From Candidatus Hydrogenedentota bacterium (GTDB lineage Bacteria > Hydrogenedentota > Hydrogenedentia > Hydrogenedentales > CAITNO01): DNA of 11,768 nt. Position 1 is the first letter of the stretch, and each line of letters starts with the position of its first letter. The stretch spans positions 1 through 11,768 of the forward strand of contig SLFT01000257.1 in the NCBI GenBank assembly GCA_007124105.1, given 5' to 3'. Positions 8,043 through 11,768 of the stretch are shown here, one piece after another. Below the pieces are notes generated by a model. The model did not search any database, had not been told where the DNA came from, and saw only the letters and a list, made by a program, of their open reading frames with translations. The position numbers and the translations under genes are program-made.

Positions 8043-8050
8043 AAAGGAGG
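8043..8050 (+). promoter_or_regulatory. Strong ribosome binding site of the first lipoprotein gene
   Basis: AAAGGAGG is close to the full anti-Shine-Dalgarno complement and ends six bases before the ATG at 8057. This implies high translation and fixes the start. Confidence 0.8.
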
Positions 8051-8056
8051 AGCACA

Positions 8057-8665
8057 ATGAAGAGAGTGATCACATCGAACATGTTGGTGGCCCTGTTGGT
8101 CGCGGGATTTGTCTTATATCCGCTGGCGGGGTGCAGCGCGGAAGACCTTGCCGACCCACCCGAGATAGGCGCGGCATTGCCCAACTTCGAACTGCCGGAT
8201 TTGGACGGCGAAACACACACGCTTGAGCAGTATCAGGGTAAGGTCGTGGTGATTGATATGACCAGCCATCATTGCCCGTGGGTGCAAGGGGCGGACCCGC
8301 ACCTGATCGAGTTGACGGAAAAATACGCGGATGAGGAGGTCGTTTTCATCAGTGTCAATTCGAACGCGGCTGAAACGGTGGAGCAGATTAAGGAATATGT
8401 TGACAAGATTGAAAAGCCCCATATTACTTTGAAGGATGAAGGCAATGTGTACGCCGACGTGCTCGGCGCGCGGGTGACGCCTGAGATGTACATTGTTGAC
8501 AAGGAAGGCAACTTGGTCTATCACGGCGCTTTCGATAACCGCTCGAATCCGCCTGACAGAGGCGATGAAGCCTATGCGGACAAGGCCATTCAGGCGGCGC
8601 TGGCGGGCGAGGCGGCGGACCCTGACCGCGTGAAAGCCTGGGGATGCACCATTAAACGCCAATAG
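8057..8665 (+). CDS. Redoxin-type lipoprotein with HCPW centre
   Basis: A 202-residue envelope protein with a thioredoxin fold. A signal peptide ends in the lipobox LAGC, so C26 should be lipid-modified and anchor the protein to a membrane. The redoxin domain (about 36-185) contains GKVVVIDMTSHHCPWVQG (61-78), where C73 takes the place of the first Cys of thioredoxin CxxC and the second Cys is replaced by V76. The cis-proline motif is VTPEMYIVD (140-148, P142). The C-terminus reads AWGCTIKRQ (194-202). A similar GCSIKR-type ending is familiar from this HCPxV group of thioredoxin-like proteins, so C197 may be the resolving partner of C73. The substrate is unknown, and peroxide or protein-disulfide chemistry are both possible. 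The start is set by AAAGGAGG. The next gene begins only 14 bases after the stop, so the two form an operon. Confidence 0.87.
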   Translation: MKRVITSNMLVALLVAGFVLYPLAGCSAEDLADPPEIGAALPNFELPDLDGETHTLEQYQGKVVVIDMTSHHCPWVQGADPHLIELTEKYADEEVVFISVNSNAAETVEQIKEYVDKIEKPHITLKDEGNVYADVLGARVTPEMYIVDKEGNLVYHGAFDNRSNPPDRGDEAYADKAIQAALAGEAADPDRVKAWGCTIKRQ

Positions 8666-8679
8666 AAAAAAGAACCTAC

Positions 8680-9264
8680 ATGAAACCGTACCATCATACC
8701 TGCTCGTTTCATAAGATGAAACGTCCAGGCAGGGCAGCTGTGGCGGCAGCGGCCCTGTTCATTTTTCTCGCCGCCTGTACCCAGCAGCCTGCGCGGGAAA
8801 CGGCCGAGAGACAAGCGGAAGCGACGGAGCAAACCATTGTTGGCGACGTGACCGGTGTGGATATGGCCGCCCTTGATGCCTTATTGGCCGAGACCAGCGG
8901 AAAAGTGCTGGTCATCAATTTCTGGGCGACATGGTGTGTGCCGTGTGTTGCGGAGATGCCGGAACTGGCCGAATTTTACCGCGAACACAGCCGCGACGAT
9001 GTCGCGTTTCTGGCCTTGTCTCTTGACAGCCCGGACGGCATTGAAGACACGGTGAAACCCTTCATGCGCCAACATGAGATTCCGTTCCCGGCCTATGTGC
9101 TTGCCGAACGGGATATCGAAGCCATCTCCGCGCTCATCCGTCAGGAAATTTACGGCGTTTTGCCCACCACTATTGTGTATGATCGCGGCGGTGCGGTGAA
9201 AAAGATGTGGGAAGGCGCCATAACACTGGATGACCTGAACACGGTTGTGAAGCCGTTGTTATGA
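8680..9264 (+). CDS. TlpA-like thioredoxin-fold lipoprotein
   Basis: A 194-residue membrane-anchored disulfide reductase of the TlpA/ResA type, which usually keeps specific cysteines of envelope or cytochrome-related proteins reduced. It shows a hydrophobic signal segment and the lipobox LAAC (30-33), a low-complexity linker rich in E, A and Q, then VLVINFWATWCVPCVAEMPE (77-96) with active-site C86 and C89. The cis-proline motif is YGVLPTTIVYD (158-168, P162). Two starts are possible: the ATG at 8680, with a weak purine-rich AAAAAAGAA before it, or the ATG at 8716, which gives a neat signal peptide (MKRPGR, lipobox Cys at 21) but has no ribosome binding site. The first is used here, at about even odds. 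It directly follows the HCPW lipoprotein and could be its electron donor. That pairing is inferred from position and fold only. Confidence 0.88.
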   Translation: MKPYHHTCSFHKMKRPGRAAVAAAALFIFLAACTQQPARETAERQAEATEQTIVGDVTGVDMAALDALLAETSGKVLVINFWATWCVPCVAEMPELAEFYREHSRDDVAFLALSLDSPDGIEDTVKPFMRQHEIPFPAYVLAERDIEAISALIRQEIYGVLPTTIVYDRGGAVKKMWEGAITLDDLNTVVKPLL

Positions 9265-9304
9265 TCATTAGCGCGAAGAATGGAATTGCGCGTTAACAAT
9301 CGCA

Positions 9305-9310
9305 TACACT
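9305..9310 (+). promoter_or_regulatory. Candidate -10 box of rnpB
   Basis: TACACT ends six bases before the first base of the predicted P1 stem (9317), the right distance for a transcription start at the mature 5' end. The -35 is poor (TGGAAT at 9281, 18-bp spacer). Confidence 0.4.
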
Positions 9311-9314
9311 GATG

Positions 9315-9679
9315 CAGGCAAGCGGGCCGAACGGTCGCGGCGCGGCTTCGGCCCCGTCGAGGAAAGTCCGGGCTCCACAGGGCAGGACGCTTCGTAACGC
9401 GAAGGCGGCGCAAGCCGACGGAAAGTGGAACAGAAAATACACAGCCCGCTCAGGCGGGCAACGGTGAAAAGGTGCGGTAAGAGCGCACCAGCGTCGTGGC
9501 GACACGGCGGCTCTCCAAACCCCGTCCGGAGCAAGTCCAAATAGGGAACCCATGACGTGGCCCGCGTCGGTTCCGGGTAGGACGCTCGAGGCGCATGGCG
9601 ACATGCGTCCCAGATGAATGGCCGTTCAAGGGCGCGAAAGCGCCCCGGACAGAACCCGGCTTACAGGCCCGCTTGCCGC
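9315..9679 (+). ncRNA. rnpB: RNase P RNA, bacterial class A
   Basis: Catalytic RNA of ribonuclease P, which trims the 5' leaders of tRNA precursors. The ends pair in a perfect 12-bp P1 helix, GGCAAGCGGGCC (9317-9328) with GGCCCGCTTGCC (9666-9677). The conserved core is clear: GAGGAAAGTCCGGGCTCC (9359-9376, 5' side of P4), GGTGCGGTAAGAGCGCACC (from 9471, the P11/P12 junction region), AGATGAATG (9612-9620) and ACAGAACCCGGCTTACAGG (9649-9667, 3' side of P4). The length of about 365 bases and the layout fit class A. The exact ends are estimated from P1. It lies 50 bases after the TlpA-like gene and appears to have its own -10 box. Confidence 0.97.
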
Positions 9680-9694
9680 TATTTAATACGGACA

Positions 9695-9713
9695 CGTCGT
9701 GAGCATGACGACG
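9695..9713 (+). terminator. Hairpin downstream of rnpB, possible terminator
   Basis: CGTCGT-(7 bases)-ACGACG forms a perfect 6-bp stem 16 bases after the P1 helix. No T-run follows (the next bases are GAAACAC), so it is not a standard intrinsic terminator. It could mark a processing or termination site. Confidence 0.25.
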
Positions 9714-9793
9714 GAAACACATAGTAGACGCGACAGCCCAATCTCGTAATCGCAACGTGCGTCAATAATGATTGACAAGTCATGGGAACTAAC

Positions 9794-9811
9794 GTGTTGG
9801 GTACGCAACAC
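9794..9811. repeat. 18-bp imperfect palindrome before the small gene
   Basis: GTGTTG-GGTACG-CAACAC is symmetric in eight of nine base pairs: the arms match perfectly and the central GTAC is itself a palindrome. It ends one base before the AAGGAG ribosome binding site. A consensus TTGACA lies at 9772-9777, and a -10 box 17 bp after it would fall inside the palindrome. The layout fits an operator that blocks transcription, or a hairpin next to the ribosome binding site. Confidence 0.5.
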
Positions 9812-9812
9812 C

Positions 9813-9818
9813 AAGGAG
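9813..9818 (+). promoter_or_regulatory. Ribosome binding site fixing a GTG start
   Basis: AAGGAG ends seven bases before the GTG at 9826. Sequence and spacing are near ideal, and this is the main reason to accept the small gene as real. Confidence 0.75.
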
Positions 9819-9825
9819 AGACGCC

Positions 9826-10029
9826 GTGAAGAAGCAAGAAGGAAATGTATTTGACATAACTTTGCCGCCCGTTGAAATTCCAGAGTATGATTATCAGGAA
9901 CGAGTAAATCGGGCAGAACCCGAAGCACGAGACTATCGCGCAGGAAGTATTTTTGAAAATATGCCGCTCGGTGAAGACCCTGTGAACCTTACGCTTGTGC
10001 GGAGCATTGATGAAATTCTGGATATCTAA
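9826..10029 (+). CDS. Small acidic protein of unknown function
   Basis: A 67-residue protein that I do not recognise. It begins with MKKQEGNVFDITLPPVEIPE and continues through YDYQERVNRAEPEARDYR and SIFENMPLGEDP to a C-terminal LTLVRSIDEILDI that could form a short amphipathic helix. Acidic residues outnumber basic ones about two to one. There is no signal peptide, membrane segment or cysteine. It is probably soluble and cytosolic, and the proline-rich N-terminal half suggests partial disorder. The GTG start is set by AAGGAG at ideal spacing. It lies alone between rnpB and the convergent propeller gene, whose stop is 29 bases away. The size and acidity would suit an antitoxin or an adaptor, but no toxin partner is adjacent, so no function is assigned. 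Confidence 0.72.
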   Translation: MKKQEGNVFDITLPPVEIPEYDYQERVNRAEPEARDYRAGSIFENMPLGEDPVNLTLVRSIDEILDI

Positions 10030-10058
10030 CTGGCTCGTGATTCTAAGTGTTCACGCTT

Positions 10059-11768
10059 CTATTCTGTGATGAAACCGTGCGCCAGTCCCATGTAGTAAGC
10101 CGCCAAAAAGGGAACGCCTGTTCGAAGTTGTTTGCCGTTCCCGTTGTAAGTGAGCGCCCAGGGATCATAGTCCCAATAGGTTTCGTGTCTTTCGTCAATG
10201 GGAAAAACCTGTCCGTCCCGGCGTCCGCCGGCGCGGGCGGATTCGCCCTGTACGTCCCAGAGCCGTTTCATGTCTGTCCGGTGGGCGTTTGACATGGGCC
10301 AGTTGACAAGGTCCAGCGGATAACGTTTCAGCGTGTCAACAGCGTCTTCAAAGCAATGCGGCGGCGGCGAGATATCGGTTTCGCCCCAGTGATCATGACG
10401 CACTTTGCCAAGGCAACAGGCGGCATACACAAAGTTTGTAAAGGGGTTGCGTTCAATTTTCTCGAACTGCCAGTGCGTAAAAATAGCGTGATAAAACATG
10501 CTGAGCAGTTTGGGATCGGTCTCATAACGAATCAGGTGGTAGTAGTTCATGAACGCCATGTTGTCATCGGGTTGGTGTCCCGCATTGTTCGGGCCCGACA
10601 AGAACTTGGGTTGCGTCATGCCGTTCATGCCATAGCCGTGGTCGAAGGCAAGTTCAAGATAGGCCTCCCGATATTTGGGGTCGCCCGTGATTCGGTGGGT
10701 GACGGCAAGAAAGGTCAGGATACTGTACGAATTCAGTCCGCGCTCGTCTACCCATGCCTCGTTCCTGTTCAGGTCGTCAGGAGAAAAACGCGCCCAGCGC
10801 GTGGGCTTTCCGTCGTGGTCCACAAGATTGTAACCGTGGGTCAAAATATGGTCCATGATGCGCCGCGCGGCCTCTCGAACCTCGTCCTTTTCCTCCTCGG
10901 TTTTGCAGACATGATCATAATAAATGCCAAAGCCGAAAAAATGGCCGTCCAGTTCATCGGAACTTGAATCGTTCTTCCAATACCAGTCGCCTGATTCGTC
11001 CACCGGCCAGCGCGGTTGAATAATTTTCCACATTGCGTCCGCTTTGTTTCGCCGAATATCGTATTCCAAATCAAACTGCGGATTGGGGTCAGGCGCCGAT
11101 GTCGGCAATACCGCGCGAGCAATGAATCCCCTGGGGGCGGGATGTGAACCGCCCTCCGTCACTTCACTGAGAAAGGCAAGCGCGCGGAACGCAGTAACGG
11201 CGGCCTGTCGTAATGTTTCATTTCCCGTGGCCGCATAGCCGAGCGACACAGCGCCAAGATAGAGTCCGTTTGAATGACCGTCGTTATCCGTGAATACCGG
11301 TTCAGCGCCGTGTTTATCGCCGGGGCGGGAAAGGCGCGCCGGGTTGACATATCCGTACGAGGTGCGCCGGTGGTATTTCTCTATTTCATCTTCGTAAAAG
11401 CGCGCTTTTTCGGCAAGGGTTGTCTGCGTATGCGCAATGCGCGAAACGCCGCCCGGCGTAGCAATCCATGCATGGCCCTGATCGTCCACCGCAATGTCGC
11501 GCACATGATCATCAAGCAGCCAACGCCGTCCCTGCCGGAACGTCCACATTCCCTCGTTAAAATAAATAGCGCCGTTGGTTGTGCCCAACCAGACCCCTGT
11601 CAGTCCAGGCGTGATACAGGTAAAATCGTTGTAGGGAAGCCCCTCCAGGCCTGTAAACAAGCGCCATTCCTCGTCTGAAATACGGTATCCCACGCCCTGC
11701 GGGGCAGCGAACCACAATTTTCCAGCAGCATCAAAAGCGACGCCGCGTACATCAACCGGCGCCCAGCG
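10059..11768 (-). CDS. Propeller-repeat protein with alpha/alpha-barrel domain (5' end outside window)
   Basis: The frame is open to the right edge, so the N-terminus is missing and 569 residues are visible (numbered from the edge). Residues 1-110 hold about three beta-propeller blades of the two-component-regulator propeller (Reg_prop) type: DVRGVAFDAAGKLWFAAPQG, then GVWLGTTNGAIYF, then HVRDIAVDDQGHAWIATPGG. In the first and last of these the VRxIAxDxxGxxWxAT pattern is clear. After a helical linker comes a domain of about 440 residues, rich in W, Y and H, with repeated helix pairs such as DGHFFGFGIYYDHV, GLNSYSILTFLAVTHRITGD and FLAAYYMGLAHGFITE at the end. This pattern is typical of six-hairpin (alpha/alpha)6 barrels found in glycan-active enzymes. 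I cannot name the enzyme family or its catalytic residues. Reg_prop repeats occur in periplasmic sensors that bind oligosaccharides, so the protein may bind and cleave or sense a glycan. A TTG near 11717 is internal, not the start. Confidence 0.75.
   Translation of the reverse strand, partial: RWAPVDVRGVAFDAAGKLWFAAPQGVGYRISDEEWRLFTGLEGLPYNDFTCITPGLTGVWLGTTNGAIYFNEGMWTFRQGRRWLLDDHVRDIAVDDQGHAWIATPGGVSRIAHTQTTLAEKARFYEDEIEKYHRRTSYGYVNPARLSRPGDKHGAEPVFTDNDGHSNGLYLGAVSLGYAATGNETLRQAAVTAFRALAFLSEVTEGGSHPAPRGFIARAVLPTSAPDPNPQFDLEYDIRRNKADAMWKIIQPRWPVDESGDWYWKNDSSSDELDGHFFGFGIYYDHVCKTEEEKDEVREAARRIMDHILTHGYNLVDHDGKPTRWARFSPDDLNRNEAWVDERGLNSYSILTFLAVTHRITGDPKYREAYLELAFDHGYGMNGMTQPKFLSGPNNAGHQPDDNMAFMNYYHLIRYETDPKLLSMFYHAIFTHWQFEKIERNPFTNFVYAACCLGKVRHDHWGETDISPPPHCFEDAVDTLKRYPLDLVNWPMSNAHRTDMKRLWDVQGESARAGGRRDGQVFPIDERHETYWDYDPWALTYNGNGKQLRTGVPFLAAYYMGLAHGFITE

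Noticed and set aside
9772..9800. Full promoter with TTGACA for the small gene
   Set aside because: The -35 is perfect, but the bases 17 bp downstream (TGTTGG) do not resemble a -10 box, so no complete promoter is claimed.
10030..10058. Bidirectional terminator between the small gene and the propeller gene
   Set aside because: Only a 5-bp imperfect stem (AAGTG/CGCTT) is present, with no T-run.
11715..11717. TTG as the start of the propeller protein
   Set aside because: The frame continues to the window edge with another clear propeller blade strand (VRGVAFDAAGKLW), so the codon is internal.

Overview
The window looks like a piece of chromosome from a Gram-negative bacterium that degrades polysaccharides. 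It has moderately high GC in most genes, clear Shine-Dalgarno sites, two lipoproteins with lipoboxes, a GH38 alpha-mannosidase, a propeller/alpha-alpha-barrel protein and a sulfatase fragment. Such gene sets are common in the PVC group and related poorly cultured phyla such as Hydrogenedentota. That placement is inferred from gene content only and is not proven by the sequence.

Layout, left to right. (1) 3-2478, + strand: a compact type II restriction-modification pair. A restriction endonuclease resembling the AccI family overlaps by 11 bp the start of a gamma-class N6-adenine DNA methyltransferase. These genes are more AT-rich than the ones to their right, which fits horizontal acquisition. 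(2) 2479-3290: no intact gene. It carries a C-terminal remnant of a PIN-domain (VapC-like) protein, then a C-terminal remnant of a sulfatase. Both are in the same frame and are separated by one stop codon, so this is a recombination scar. (3) 3408-4664, +: a complete AlbA_2 (Schlafen-like) plus GHKL-type ATPase protein of the RecG-like regulator type. (4) 4695-7832, -: a large cytosolic alpha-mannosidase, convergent with (3). (5) 7833-8056: a divergent promoter region with two perfect short dyads. (6) 8057-9264, +: two tandem thioredoxin-fold lipoproteins, one with a single-Cys HCPW centre and one with a TlpA-like WCVPC centre. (7) about 9315-9679, +: the RNase P RNA gene rnpB (class A). (8) 9826-10029, +: a small acidic protein of unknown function with an excellent ribosome binding site and an 18-bp imperfect palindrome just upstream. 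(9) 10059 to the right edge, -: a large protein, cut by the window end, with beta-propeller repeats followed by an alpha/alpha-barrel domain.

Working together: the restriction enzyme and methyltransferase form one defence unit. The AlbA_2 protein and the PIN and sulfatase debris next to it suggest an accessory hot spot. The two lipoproteins probably form a small envelope redox unit. The mannosidase and propeller protein fit glycan use, but nothing here ties them into one operon. I found no CRISPR array, tRNA, insertion sequence or prophage.
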